In this document: positions 27,391 through 35,708 of the stretch, one piece after another
Numbering within the stretch: the stretch's first letter is position 1
Layout of the letters: each line of letters opens with the position of its first letter
DNA from: Rothia nasimurium
GTDB lineage: Bacteria > Actinomycetota > Actinomycetes > Actinomycetales > Micrococcaceae
DNA: 64,000 nucleotides
NCBI RefSeq assembly: GCF_928391935.1
Contig: NZ_CAKMTD010000001.1
Coordinates: 620,001 to 684,000 of the forward strand
Reading direction: 5' to 3'
Translations under genes and position numbers: made by a program
Notes under the pieces: generated by a model
What the model was told of the DNA's origin: nothing
What the model saw: the letters and a program-made list of their open reading frames with translations, nothing else
Databases searched by the model: none

Positions 27391-27778
27391 GGGGGTGACT
27401 CTCCAGGGGGTTAGAGGGTTTGCTCAGCCCACAGTGGTGCCCTGTGGGTGTGCCCTCCCCGCTCTGTTAAAACCTGAGAGTTTTGGTTCGCAGCTACCCA
27501 TCACGCTTGGTAGCGGGCGCGAATTTTGCCCCTTCGGTGGGGGTTTGACGCCCCTCTCCAGAGTTGCCTCACTGAGCGGTACATTTGCCTGAGAGTTTCC
27601 CGGGGAGGGTTTGCTCCTTCGGCGCCGGTGCTTGCGGTCCCTCAACCTCAAGCTAGCCGGTCTCTCCCGCACCAGTTGTTACGGCAGTTTCAGTTATATC
27701 TCAACTATTGTGCCACACATTACAATTTTGCACCAGCCCGGCCTTGACCTGGGAAAAAGCCCAATCTTGGCCCCCTGC
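27391..27778. other. gcv leader region
   Basis: This 388-base gap between moeZR (its 3' end) and gcvP holds the tandem glycine riboswitch, a hairpin CCCACAG/CTGTGGG at about 27427-27447 between riboswitch and start codon, and a -10-like TATAAC (minus strand, about 27694-27699) upstream of aptamer I. No other gene was seen. Confidence 0.6.
27455..27675 (-). promoter_or_regulatory. Tandem glycine riboswitch upstream of gcvP
   Basis: Read on the minus strand, two glycine aptamers follow one another. Aptamer I (about 27574-27675) has GCGGGAGAGACC, then CGAAGGAGCAAACCC, then AAACTCTCAGGCAAA. Aptamer II (about 27460-27565) has ACTCTGGAGAGGGGCG, then CGAAGGGGCAAA, then AAACTCTCAGGTTTT, closed by GAGC/GCTC-type pairing. 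The GGAGAG, CCGAAGG(A/G)GCAAA and CTCTCAGG cores are family signatures. It should turn gcvP-gcvT on when glycine is high. The segment after aptamer II has no hairpin with a T-run, so control of translation initiation or an unseen alternative fold is more likely than simple termination; this is inference. Confidence 0.95.
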
Positions 27779-28972
27779 CTAAGACTGAATCCACTGATTG
27801 ATCCCCCCTTCAACACTGTAGAGGTCACTGAAACCAAGCGAGTTGAGCAGCTGCAGGGCTTTCTGGGACCTTACCCCTGCCGCGCAGTACAGAAGATAAC
27901 GCCCCTGCCGGTTGGGCATAACGGTGTCCAGGGCAGCCCCCAAGGCCGGGTTATCTACCGCCTGCTCAATGAGCGACAGGGGCAGGTTGAAGGACCCAGG
28001 CACAGAAAGGGCTTCATGCTCATAACCCTCCCGCACATCAATGAGGGGAGCCCCCTTAAAGTAATCAGATCCATAGACATCTTCCCAGGCCACCTCTACC
28101 CCAAACTGGTCTGGCTCCGCACCGGGCGGCTCAGGCAGGACGTCACCCCCCGCCTTCCCCGCAGTAAGGCCAGGAGCCGGGGCGGGGGCGTCCTTATCCA
28201 GGGCACTAGAACCCGGCTGCACCCGAGGGAGTGCCGGGCGGCCAGAAGCTACCAGGGGGATGTATTCCCACCGGCCGGTCAGACCAGTGTAATAAGCCAC
28301 CTCCCCCATCAGCGGGTTACCGGCACCCGTCACAATCTTGATGACCTCCATCGCCATTGAGGTACCAACAACCCCCGCCAAAGCCCCTATCACACCGGCT
28401 GTAGCACAGTTAGGAACCGAACCAGGCTCAGGCTCCACCGGGTAAAGATCCTCATAGACCGGCCCCCGCCCAGCCCAAAAGACAGACATCTGGGCATCAA
28501 AACCTAAAATCGCCCCCCAAACGTGAGGAATACCAGCTGCCGCAGCTGCCCGGGAGGCAGCATAGCGGGTAGAAAAGTTATCAGAACCATCAACCAGCAC
28601 ATCAATATCGGCCAGCAGGTCAGCGGCCGAGTCCTCGGCAAAACGGGCCTTGACCGTCTCAACCTGAATCAGAGGATTAAGCTCCCGCATGGTCTGGGCC
28701 GCCGAATCAGCCTTCGACGCCCCCACCCGGGCATAGGAGTGAATAACCTGCCGGTGCAGGTTGGATGGCTCCACGACATCGTCATCAATAATCACCACCC
28801 GGCCCACCCCAGCCCCGGCCAAATACAGCAAGGCAGGCGAACCCAAACCACCTGCCCCAATAACCGCCACCGAGGCGTCCTGCAAGCGCTTCTGCCCAGC
28901 CTGCCCCACCTCAGGCAGAATCATCTGCCGGCCGTAGAGCTGGTAGGCCAGGGGAGAAAAATCAGAAGACAT
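27779..28972 (-). CDS. moeZ: MoeB/ThiF-type adenylyltransferase with rhodanese domain (MoeZR)
   Basis: Activates the C-terminal Gly-Gly of a sulfur carrier (MoaD and possibly ThiS-like partners) by adenylation and then supplies sulfur through its rhodanese domain. The start is taken at ATG 28972 (MSSDFSPL), with AAGGA upstream, not the TTG nine codons earlier. The 397-residue product has the ThiF nucleotide loop GAGGLGSPALLYLAGAG, DDDVVEPSNLHRQ and DGSDNFSTRY in residues 1-250. The rhodanese part (about 300-397) has the active-site loop CAAGVRS. The 'NCATAGVIGAL' segment stands where zinc-binding E1-like enzymes carry CxxC; the zinc cysteines seem reduced, as in MoeZ of mycobacteria. Last gene of the minus-strand Moco operon, 33 bases after moaE. 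Confidence 0.92.
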   Translation of the reverse strand: MSSDFSPLAYQLYGRQMILPEVGQAGQKRLQDASVAVIGAGGLGSPALLYLAGAGVGRVVIIDDDVVEPSNLHRQVIHSYARVGASKADSAAQTMRELNPLIQVETVKARFAEDSAADLLADIDVLVDGSDNFSTRYAASRAAAAAGIPHVWGAILGFDAQMSVFWAGRGPVYEDLYPVEPEPGSVPNCATAGVIGALAGVVGTSMAMEVIKIVTGAGNPLMGEVAYYTGLTGRWEYIPLVASGRPALPRVQPGSSALDKDAPAPAPGLTAGKAGGDVLPEPPGAEPDQFGVEVAWEDVYGSDYFKGAPLIDVREGYEHEALSVPGSFNLPLSLIEQAVDNPALGAALDTVMPNRQGRYLLYCAAGVRSQKALQLLNSLGFSDLYSVEGGINQWIQS

Positions 28973-29005
28973 AGCAGCTAAATCCTTACCAATCGACAAA
29001 AACCA

Positions 29006-29521
29006 TTATTGAGCAGGGGTATCAATACCAACCCACTGCACCGCCCCACTGGTGAGCTCCTGCTCCTTCCAAATAGGAACCTCAGCTTTGATACGGTCAG
29101 CAAGGCGCTCGCAGGCGGTAAAGGCGGTGCCCCGGTGGGCAGCAGCTACCAGGACTGTCAGCGCCGACTCCCCGATGGGGATGGGGCCAACCCGGTGAAC
29201 AGCCCAGATTCGAATACCAGGAATCTCATCAGCTACAGACCGGGCAACCGTCGCAATCGCATCAGAAGCTAGGGGGTGGGCCGTATAAGACAGGGCAGAA
29301 ACAGCCTGGCCGTGGTCGTGGTCCCGCACGATACCGTCAAAGACAACCAGGGCACCCATGGCCCGGGTCATGGTGGCCCCTTTAGCGTCTGCCAGCAGGG
29401 GCTCAAGGGGCTCTTCTGTGATATTGGTGTGGACAACTATCGATTCGACCGGTTCTAGGGGCCGGCCTGCATAAGGGTTTGCCGGGGAGGGGCTAATCGG
29501 CTTTTCTGGTTTAGTGGTCAT
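29006..29521 (-). CDS. moaE: Molybdopterin synthase catalytic subunit
   Basis: With MoaD-thiocarboxylate, MoaE adds the dithiolene sulfurs to cyclic pyranopterin monophosphate. The 171-residue product has GALVVFDGIVRDHDHG, VHRVGPIPIGE and KAEVPIWKEQ, the last with the conserved active-site lysines. About 30 residues before the conserved core form a Pro-rich extension, so the start could be further in. It overlaps the end of mogA by 11 bases, indicating coupling. Its partner MoaD is in the divergent plus-strand arm at 34789. Confidence 0.95.
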   Translation of the reverse strand: MTTKPEKPISPSPANPYAGRPLEPVESIVVHTNITEEPLEPLLADAKGATMTRAMGALVVFDGIVRDHDHGQAVSALSYTAHPLASDAIATVARSVADEIPGIRIWAVHRVGPIPIGESALTVLVAAAHRGTAFTACERLADRIKAEVPIWKEQELTSGAVQWVGIDTPAQ

Positions 29522-30014
29522 GGTTGTCCTTCAGCTGGTGGCAGATATGGGATACCAGAGGGGTCAAGACGGCACAGCCGTCTTTCACTCCCCCCGTGGA
29601 GCCGGGCAGGGTCATGATGAAACTGCGGCCAATCAAACCTGCTATTCCGCGTGAGAGTACAGCAGCGGGGGTGCTTTTGAGGCCCTCTACCCAGAAGGCC
29701 TGCATGATTCCGGGGATTTCAGCGGTGAGGTGGGGGCGGATTGCTTCCACCGTGAGGTCATCAGAGTTCAGGCCGGTACCGCCACTGGTCAGAATGAAGG
29801 TGGGGAGGTTGCCACCTGCCACAAGCCTGTTGAAATAGGGCTGGAAGTCAGCGTCGGCAAGGACGATAGCATCGGGGGTGTCAAAGCCCTGCTCCCGGAG
29901 CCAGGATACAGCCAGGGGGCCAGATTTATCCCGGTAGATACCCTGGGCGGCGCGGGTGGAGGCAACAATCACGAGGCCAGTTGAGCCCTCAGGTAGGGAG
30001 GAGGTTGTACTCAT
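29511..30014 (-). CDS. mogA: Molybdopterin adenylyltransferase (MogA/MoaB family)
   Basis: Activates molybdopterin with AMP before MoeA-dependent metal insertion. The 167-residue product is a single MoCF-binding domain with the family loop TSGGTGLNSDDLTVEAI and a later LPGSTGGVKDGC motif. The usual Arg before the conserved Asp of the TGGTG loop is replaced by Asp (NSDD rather than xxRD); the Asp itself is kept. It abuts moaC with no gap and overlaps moaE by 11 bases, which places it firmly in the Moco operon. MogA and MoaB cannot be separated by sequence alone. Confidence 0.9.
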   Translation of the reverse strand: MSTTSSLPEGSTGLVIVASTRAAQGIYRDKSGPLAVSWLREQGFDTPDAIVLADADFQPYFNRLVAGGNLPTFILTSGGTGLNSDDLTVEAIRPHLTAEIPGIMQAFWVEGLKSTPAAVLSRGIAGLIGRSFIMTLPGSTGGVKDGCAVLTPLVSHICHQLKDNHDH

Positions 30015-30518
30015 TTAGGCCACTTTCCAGTCTCCGGATTTTCCGCCGCTTTTTTCAAGGACCCGGATCCCGGTAATTTCTGCGTGCTTATCGACAGCTT
30101 TGACCATGTCATAGAGGGTCAGGGCTGCACCGGAAACGGCGGTGAGTGCTTCCATCTCAACCCCGGTAACGCCCCGGGTTTTGACGAGGGACTCAATGCG
30201 GACCCGGTCTGGGTGACGTTCAAAGTCAACGGTCATTTTGCCCAGGGGTAGGGGGTGGCAGAGGGGGATGATCTCGCTGGTTTTTTTAGCTGCCATGATT
30301 CCGGCGACCCGGGCCAGGGGCAGGGCGTCCCCCTTAGGGAGGTTAGCCGTGAAGAGTTTTTCAAGGACGTCCGGGCGGGTCACCAGGTAGCCTTCCGCGA
30401 TAGCTGTGCGGGTGGTTTCCTTCTTGTCGGTAACGTCAACCATGTGAGCGCTCCCGTCGGCACGGACGTGGGTGAGCTGGGTGCTGTCTGCAGGCTGAGT
30501 GGGGTTAGGGGCTGTCAT
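30015..30518 (-). CDS. moaC: Cyclic pyranopterin monophosphate synthase
   Basis: Converts the MoaA product, 3',8-cyclo-GTP derivative, to cyclic pyranopterin monophosphate. The 167-residue product contains [10 protein letters not shown] at the start of the core, [10 protein letters not shown] (active-site His), and [17 protein letters not shown] with the conserved Glu and later Lys (DMVKAVDK). It follows moeA1 by 42 bases and directly abuts mogA. Its functional partner MoaA is in the divergent arm. Confidence 0.96.
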   Translation of the reverse strand: MTAPNPTQPADSTQLTHVRADGSAHMVDVTDKKETTRTAIAEGYLVTRPDVLEKLFTANLPKGDALPLARVAGIMAAKKTSEIIPLCHPLPLGKMTVDFERHPDRVRIESLVKTRGVTGVEMEALTAVSGAALTLYDMVKAVDKHAEITGIRVLEKSGGKSGDWKVA

Positions 30519-30560
30519 GGGTTCCTTATAAGGGTAGCTACCTGGTTGAGTCGGGGTTGA

Positions 30561-31883
30561 TTATAGGGGTATTACGGTGACGGTCTTACCGGCGGTATAG
30601 ACCACATCCGGTTCAAGTTCGATGAGGGCCTGGGCCTGGGCGGCCCGGTGGAGCAGGTGGGAGCCGGTGGCCGGATCCGGGGTGGCCAGGGTGAGGACGG
30701 CCCCGCCCTTCTGAACTTCTGCCTTAAGGCTTGCCCGCCGGTACTGGGTTTTACCGGCAGGTGCCTGCAGGGCCTGATCGGTGACCAGGATAGCCTCTCG
30801 CCTGGAAACTGGTCGGCCCGCGAGCGCAGCCAGGGTGGGCCTAAGCAGGAGGTGGTAGCTGATGAGGGTGCTGACCGGGTTGCCCGGCAGGCAGAGGACG
30901 GGCAGGGGGGATGAGCCGCTGCCAGGTAGCAGCGCTATCCCTTGGGGGCCGCCGGGCTGCTGGGTTACATGCCCAAACCAGGTCTGGGGTGCCAGCCGGG
31001 TCAGGCCCTTTCTGACTACTTCGTATTTTCCGGCGCTGATGCCTCCGCTGGTGACTACCAGGTCCGGGTGGAATCTTTCCACTGCCTCGGTCAGTCCGGT
31101 GCAGAAGTCCTCGGTGGAGTCGCTCGTAGCTAGGCGCTCGGTGATGCATCCGTCGTGTTCTGCCAGGGCGCGGAGCATAGGGCCGTTGGCGTCAAAAATG
31201 GTTCCGGCAGCTGGTGGAACCTGGGCGGTGTCACCTTCCCCCGGGCTCGGGTGGGGGGCCAGCTCGTCCCCGCCGGTGACCACCAGGAGCCGGAGTTTTT
31301 CCCGGACGGGCACCTGCCCGATCCCCTGGGCGGCAAGGGCCCCCAGCAGGGCGGGGGTCAGGGGGGTTCCGGCAGGAGCAAGCAGCTCACCGGCTAGGAT
31401 GTCTTCACCGATGTTCCGCACGAACTGGCCCAGCTCGGCCACCGGGATCTCTACCTGCCCACCAGCGGGGGCAAAACCGGCCTGGTCGGCTTCAGCCCCA
31501 ATCACCCGGGTGAGTTCAACCGGTACCACTGCCCTATAACCGGCAGGCAGGGGCGCACCTGTCATGATCGGGTAGGCCAGGTGATCGGCCACCGCATGGC
31601 CCCTGGTAGCTGATCCTGCCGGGATATCTGGCCCCACCTGGAAAATGCGCCGGGGGGCGGTTGCGCCGGTAGCGGTCAGGGCATACCCGTCCATCTGGGA
31701 GTTGGTAAAGGAGGGGGCCGGGTAGGGGGCAGTCAGGTCCTCAGCGAGGACCCGCCCGGCTACCTGTCCCAGCGGCAGGGTTTCACTGCGGGCAGGCAGG
31801 GTTTCAGCCAGGATGCTGTGGATGAGACTGGCGTACTCAGTAGGGGCGTAGTGGTCGCCGGTGGGCAGGGCAGGGTGGCTCAC
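30561..31883 (-). CDS. moeA: Molybdopterin molybdenumtransferase, paralogue 1
   Basis: Inserts molybdate into adenylylated molybdopterin. The start is the GTG at 31883, which overlaps the modB TGA (GTGA) and has AGGAGG 6 bases upstream. The frame is open further, but would run deep into modB. The 440-residue product has SFTNSQMDGYAL near the N-terminus, a MoCF domain with VTSGGISAGKYEVV, and LPGNPVSTLISY. It keeps the canonical GG(I/V)SxG loop, unlike the second MoeA at 35709. Overlap with modB couples molybdate uptake and insertion at the translation level. Confidence 0.93.
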   Translation of the reverse strand: MSHPALPTGDHYAPTEYASLIHSILAETLPARSETLPLGQVAGRVLAEDLTAPYPAPSFTNSQMDGYALTATGATAPRRIFQVGPDIPAGSATRGHAVADHLAYPIMTGAPLPAGYRAVVPVELTRVIGAEADQAGFAPAGGQVEIPVAELGQFVRNIGEDILAGELLAPAGTPLTPALLGALAAQGIGQVPVREKLRLLVVTGGDELAPHPSPGEGDTAQVPPAAGTIFDANGPMLRALAEHDGCITERLATSDSTEDFCTGLTEAVERFHPDLVVTSGGISAGKYEVVRKGLTRLAPQTWFGHVTQQPGGPQGIALLPGSGSSPLPVLCLPGNPVSTLISYHLLLRPTLAALAGRPVSRREAILVTDQALQAPAGKTQYRRASLKAEVQKGGAVLTLATPDPATGSHLLHRAAQAQALIELEPDVVYTAGKTVTVIPL

Positions 31884-32734
31884 AGGCGGCCTCCTTTCAG
31901 GGTGAATATCCAACGGATCAGAACTGCCCATGCCAAGAGGGCCAGGTAGATGGCAATGAGCATGAGGGCAGCGCCTAGGGCCTGATCCATCTGGTTTGAG
32001 CCCAGGGCTAACTCAATCGACAGGGGAATTGTGCGGGTTGCCCCCTCAACGTTACCGGCGAAGGTGATGGTTGCCCCGTACTCTCCCAGGGCCCGGGCAA
32101 AGGCCAGCAGGGCGGCGGTCGCCAGCCCCGGGGCGGCTAGGGGCAGCAGGACGCGGGTACTCACTTGGGTAGCGTTCGCCCCCTCCAGCCGGGCTATTTC
32201 TTCGCATTCAACAGGTAGGGCTCGGAGGGACGTTACGGTAGTGGCTATGAAGAAGGGCAGAGCTACAAAAAGCTGGGCAAGCACCACGGCTAAAGGGGTG
32301 TAGGCAATGCTCAGCCCTAGGTTTTCCAGGTGGGCCCCCAGCACACCGCGGCGCCCCCAGAAAAAGAGCAAGGCTAGGCCCGATACGACGGGGGAAAAAA
32401 TAATAGGGGCATAGATCAGGCTGTAGAGGGTGCCCACCAGGAACCGGTGGCGGGTTCGCTCTAGAACAGTGGCAAGGACGAGGGCGGTGGGGGTCCCCAA
32501 CAGGGCGGCCAGGGCGGTGGTGGTTAGGGAGGTTCCCAGGGTCAGGCCGGTTGCAGTCAGAAGCTGGGGGGAGGTAAGAACCTGGGGCAGGTTCCCCCAG
32601 GGGGCCCGCACTATCAGGGCCAGCACCGGGGCTAGGGCGAGGCCCAGGGTAAGGAGGGCAGGGACGAGGGCCCAGGCAGGCACCGCTGTAAAAAGCGGCC
32701 TGCGGGGGTGGCGATGAGTCGTCCCTGAAGTCAT
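31880..32734 (-). CDS. modB: Molybdate ABC transporter permease
   Basis: Membrane subunit of a molybdate/tungstate importer. The 284-residue product has about six hydrophobic helices and the EAA-type coupling loop in EEIARLEGANATQ...LPLAAPGL followed by the ModB-typical ALGEYGATITFAGN. It starts 10 bases behind modA. The cluster has no modC, so the ATPase must be encoded elsewhere; an orphan ATPase with a C-terminal TOBE-like region is found at 47879-48937. Confidence 0.94.
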   Translation of the reverse strand: MTSGTTHRHPRRPLFTAVPAWALVPALLTLGLALAPVLALIVRAPWGNLPQVLTSPQLLTATGLTLGTSLTTTALAALLGTPTALVLATVLERTRHRFLVGTLYSLIYAPIIFSPVVSGLALLFFWGRRGVLGAHLENLGLSIAYTPLAVVLAQLFVALPFFIATTVTSLRALPVECEEIARLEGANATQVSTRVLLPLAAPGLATAALLAFARALGEYGATITFAGNVEGATRTIPLSIELALGSNQMDQALGAALMLIAIYLALLAWAVLIRWIFTLKGGRL

Positions 32735-32744
32735 ATCTACCAGT

Positions 32745-33545
32745 TTAGGGGGTGGTAAAGCCGTGGCGGGTAAGAATGTCCCGGGCCTGCTCTGATTCCA
32801 GGAGCCAGGTGGAAAAATCCATGGCTGCCGGGTTACCCTGCCCCCGCTGGGTCAAAGCCAGCGGATAGCTGTTAGGTTCAACCTCAGGCAGGGGAATGAC
32901 CTGCACCCCTTCGAGGGTGGCGGCGTCGGTGGTGTAGATAAAACCGGCATCAGCCTGACCGGTAGCCAGCTTGGTTGTGACCGCCGAAACGCTGTTTTCT
33001 TGGGTGGCGGAGGAAGGAACCAACTGAGCCCGGTCCAGTTCGGCAGCAGCTAGCCGGCCACAGGGAACCTCCGGGGCGCACAGGGCCGTGATGACCCCGT
33101 CCTGCCCGAGATCTTCTAGGGAATCAACCCCAGCAGGGTTACCCGGGGCGGTAGCCAAAACCAGGGTGTTGGACGCTAAAAGGGTTGGCTCCCCGGTCAA
33201 TTCTTGGGGGGCAACCTCCCTCGCCCGGTCCATAGACACCGTATCAGCGGTAATTAAGAGATCAGGGGTGGCACCCTCTTGCAGGTGGGTGACCAACTGG
33301 GCGGAGCCTGCGTAGGTGGCCTTAATATTGATTTCCGGGTGGGCTTGCTGGTACTCCGCAATGAGGGCATCCCCAGCTACCCCTAGGGAGGCAGCTGCGA
33401 ACAGTTCAACCTCAGCCCCCTCCTGCCCGCTACATGCGGTAACAGCCAGGGGGACTAGGGCAAGGACGGCTAGAAGGCGGCGGGTGGGGGGCACAAGAAC
33501 TCCGGTTGGTTTGGACAATCTGACGGGGCTGGCTCCAAGGACCAT
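32745..33545 (-). CDS. modA: Molybdate-binding lipoprotein of the ABC importer
   Basis: Captures molybdate outside the membrane and delivers it to ModB. The 266-residue product has a lipoprotein signal with lipobox LAVTAC (about residues 33-38), then the mature core beginning ELFAAASLGVAGDAL, the usual ModA oxyanion-binding opening. The ATG at 33545 gives a long n-region. An internal GTG about 15 codons in is an alternative start nearer the hydrophobic core. First gene of the minus-strand arm, divergent from moaA with about 100 bases between the coding starts. Confidence 0.93.
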   Translation of the reverse strand: MVLGASPVRLSKPTGVLVPPTRRLLAVLALVPLAVTACSGQEGAEVELFAAASLGVAGDALIAEYQQAHPEINIKATYAGSAQLVTHLQEGATPDLLITADTVSMDRAREVAPQELTGEPTLLASNTLVLATAPGNPAGVDSLEDLGQDGVITALCAPEVPCGRLAAAELDRAQLVPSSATQENSVSAVTTKLATGQADAGFIYTTDAATLEGVQVIPLPEVEPNSYPLALTQRGQGNPAAMDFSTWLLESEQARDILTRHGFTTP

Positions 33546-33648
33546 GCTTCCATTAGATTAGGGTATAGTCGGGTGGTTTTTGACTCCAGGTCACAGACCC
33601 TCAACAAGATCTCAAAATATTAATTTTTTTCGCGTGGAGAGAGTGGCA

Positions 33649-34770
33649 ATGCCCCGGTCTAACCAACACAATGCCCCGGTCCCCCTGGGCACCGTGATCC
33701 CGGTGTGGGTGAGCTCAAGATCCGCCGACGCGCCGACGTCCGGCCCCCTTGCCGACCGCTGGGGTAGAACCGCCACCGACCTGCGTATCTCCCTCATGGA
33801 TAAGTGCAACCTGCGCTGTGTCTACTGCATGCCCGCCGAGGGGCTCAACTGGCTCCCGGGCAGCCAGCTTCTCACCCTCGACGAGGTAGTCCGCCTGGTA
33901 CGGGTGGGTGTGAGGGATCTGGGGATAGAAGAGGTCCGTTTTACCGGCGGTGAGCCCCTGGTACGGGCCGATTTGACCGACATTATCGCAGCCGTCCACT
34001 CCGACCACCCCCACCTGCCCATCGCCCTGACCACCAACGGCATAGGGCTTGAGAAAAAAGTGGATGCCCTGGCAGCAGCCGGACTTAACCGGGTCAATGT
34101 CTCCCTCGACACTATCTGCCCCGAAACCTTTGCCCAGCTCACCCGCAGAGACAAGCTGGCCTCCGTGCTCACCGGAATTGAAGCAGCCGCAGCAGCCGGG
34201 CTCACCCCCCTCAAAATCAACGCGGTACTCATGGCCGGCGTCAACGATGAACAGGGCCACGAGCTCCTAGCTTGGGCCCTGGATGGGGGCTACCAGCTCC
34301 GTTTTATCGAGCAGATGCCCCTGGACGCCGACCACAACTGGACGCGCGAAGGCACCATCACCGCCGAGCAGATTCGTCAGCGCCTGGCCGACCACTACGA
34401 CTTGCTGCCCCACGGGCGTCCGCGCGGGGCTTCCCCCGCAGCACTCTGGGACGTCTACCCGCTCGGTCACGCCGCTACAGCGGAGCCCCTGGGGCAGGTG
34501 GGTATCATCGCCTCGGTTACCGAGCCCTTCTGCTCAGCCTGCACCCGCACCCGCATCACCGCCGACGGCAAGGTGCGCTCCTGCCTCTTCTCCCTGACCG
34601 AGACCGACCTCATGGGCGCCCTGCGCGGCGGAGCCAACGACGCTGAACTCGCCCAGATCTGGCGCGGAGCCATGTGGACCAAGCCCAAGGCCCACGGCAA
34701 GGACACCGTCGGCTTCGACACCCCCGATTTCACCCAACCTACCCGATCCATGAGCGCCATTGGCGGCTAA
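33649..34770 (+). CDS. moaA: GTP 3',8-cyclase (radical SAM)
   Basis: First step of molybdenum cofactor synthesis, rearranging GTP by radical SAM chemistry. The start is taken at ATG 33649 (MPRSNQ) with GGAG upstream, not at 33580. The 373-residue product carries the SAM cluster CNLRCVYC near residue 66, the FTGGEPL loop, a second cluster CSACTRTRITADGKVRSC near the C-terminus, and ends in the conserved Gly-Gly. It heads the plus-strand arm moaA-moaD-mobA-moeA2. Confidence 0.96.
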   Translation: MPRSNQHNAPVPLGTVIPVWVSSRSADAPTSGPLADRWGRTATDLRISLMDKCNLRCVYCMPAEGLNWLPGSQLLTLDEVVRLVRVGVRDLGIEEVRFTGGEPLVRADLTDIIAAVHSDHPHLPIALTTNGIGLEKKVDALAAAGLNRVNVSLDTICPETFAQLTRRDKLASVLTGIEAAAAAGLTPLKINAVLMAGVNDEQGHELLAWALDGGYQLRFIEQMPLDADHNWTREGTITAEQIRQRLADHYDLLPHGRPRGASPAALWDVYPLGHAATAEPLGQVGIIASVTEPFCSACTRTRITADGKVRSCLFSLTETDLMGALRGGANDAELAQIWRGAMWTKPKAHGKDTVGFDTPDFTQPTRSMSAIGG

Positions 34771-34788
34771 CTCACCAAGGACACCCTC

Positions 34789-35070
34789 ATGCAGATTAAC
34801 TTCTTCGCAGCAGCCCGGGCGGCAGCAGGCCGTCCCAGCCTCACCCTCGACCCAGCCCAGCTACCTGCCCCCACCCTCGCCCAGGTTCGTACCTACCTGG
34901 CAGAAGAATTTACCGGCAGCACTCCCTCGGGCCAGACCCTAGCCGATATTCTGCCGCGCTGCACCTTCCTGGTTGACGGGGTTGCCGCCACCGGCGGGCA
35001 ACTCGATGACCCGGCCCTCCTGACGCAGGCTGAGCGCCTGGACGTACTCCCGCCCTTTGCCGGTGGCTAG
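34789..35070 (+). CDS. moaD: Molybdopterin synthase sulfur carrier subunit
   Basis: Ubiquitin-fold sulfur carrier. Its C-terminal Gly-Gly (PPFAGG) is thiocarboxylated by MoeZR and donates sulfur to the pterin in complex with MoaE. The 93-residue product starts MQINFFAAARAAAG, typical of MoaD. It begins 18 bases behind moaA with an AAGG ribosome-binding site and is followed by mobA after 12 bases. Confidence 0.94.
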   Translation: MQINFFAAARAAAGRPSLTLDPAQLPAPTLAQVRTYLAEEFTGSTPSGQTLADILPRCTFLVDGVAATGGQLDDPALLTQAERLDVLPPFAGG

Positions 35071-35082
35071 GAGGAAAACCCG

Positions 35083-35697
35083 GTGAACACCCCCAGCTAC
35101 TCAGCCCTGATCCTGGCAGGCGGACGCTCCTCCCGCCTGGGCGGGGTGCCCAAGGCCCTGCTCTCCAACGGTGATCACACCCTGCTCGACGGGGTACTCG
35201 CCGCCTGCGCCGGGGCCGTTGCCCGGGTTGTGGTGGGCCCAGCAGAACTGGCCCTACCCGCGGGGGTCTTGCAGACCCGGGAGGAACCGGCCTTCGGTGG
35301 GCCCGCTGCCGGTATTTCCGCTGGGCTGAGCGCCCTCAAGAAAACCAACCCGGGTTTCTTGAGCTCGTCCCAGCACTGGGTGCTAGTTCTTTCCTGTGAC
35401 CTGCCCCGCGTTGGGGCCGCAGTTCCCCTGCTCCTTGAGGCGGCGGCATCCGCACCGGAGCAGGTGACCGGCTACTGGGCTGTGGCGGAGGGTATCACTC
35501 AGCCCCTGCTGGGCGTCTACCGGGCCGCTGCCCTGGCCCCTGCCTTTGCAGGGGATACCGCCAACGCCTCCGTCCGCCGTTTTCTCAGCCCCCTTGAACC
35601 CGCAGAGCTAGAACTACCTGCCGAACTGACCGCCGACGTTGATACCTGGGAGGCCGCCCGCGCCGCAGGCTACACCCAGGCACCGCCCCAGCCCTAA
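35083..35697 (+). CDS. mobA: Molybdenum cofactor guanylyltransferase-like protein
   Basis: NTP-transferase fold protein that probably attaches GMP to Mo-molybdopterin to give the bis-MGD form used by DMSO-reductase-family enzymes. The 204-residue product shows the nucleotide loop ILAGGRSSRLGG with a following Lys (VPKALL), and CDLPRVG where MobA has its metal-binding Asp. The GTG start is preceded by AGGAGG that overlaps the moaD stop codon. MocA-type CMP transfer cannot be excluded. Its presence suggests a bis-MGD enzyme such as a nitrate reductase elsewhere in the genome. Confidence 0.87.
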   Translation: MNTPSYSALILAGGRSSRLGGVPKALLSNGDHTLLDGVLAACAGAVARVVVGPAELALPAGVLQTREEPAFGGPAAGISAGLSALKKTNPGFLSSSQHWVLVLSCDLPRVGAAVPLLLEAAASAPEQVTGYWAVAEGITQPLLGVYRAAALAPAFAGDTANASVRRFLSPLEPAELELPAELTADVDTWEAARAAGYTQAPPQP

Positions 35698-35708
35698 GGA
35701 GAGCCCCC

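Noticed and set aside
27611..28360. 249-codon plus-strand frame over the glycine riboswitch and moeZ end
   Set aside because: It runs antisense through the riboswitch and the rhodanese domain and resembles no protein.
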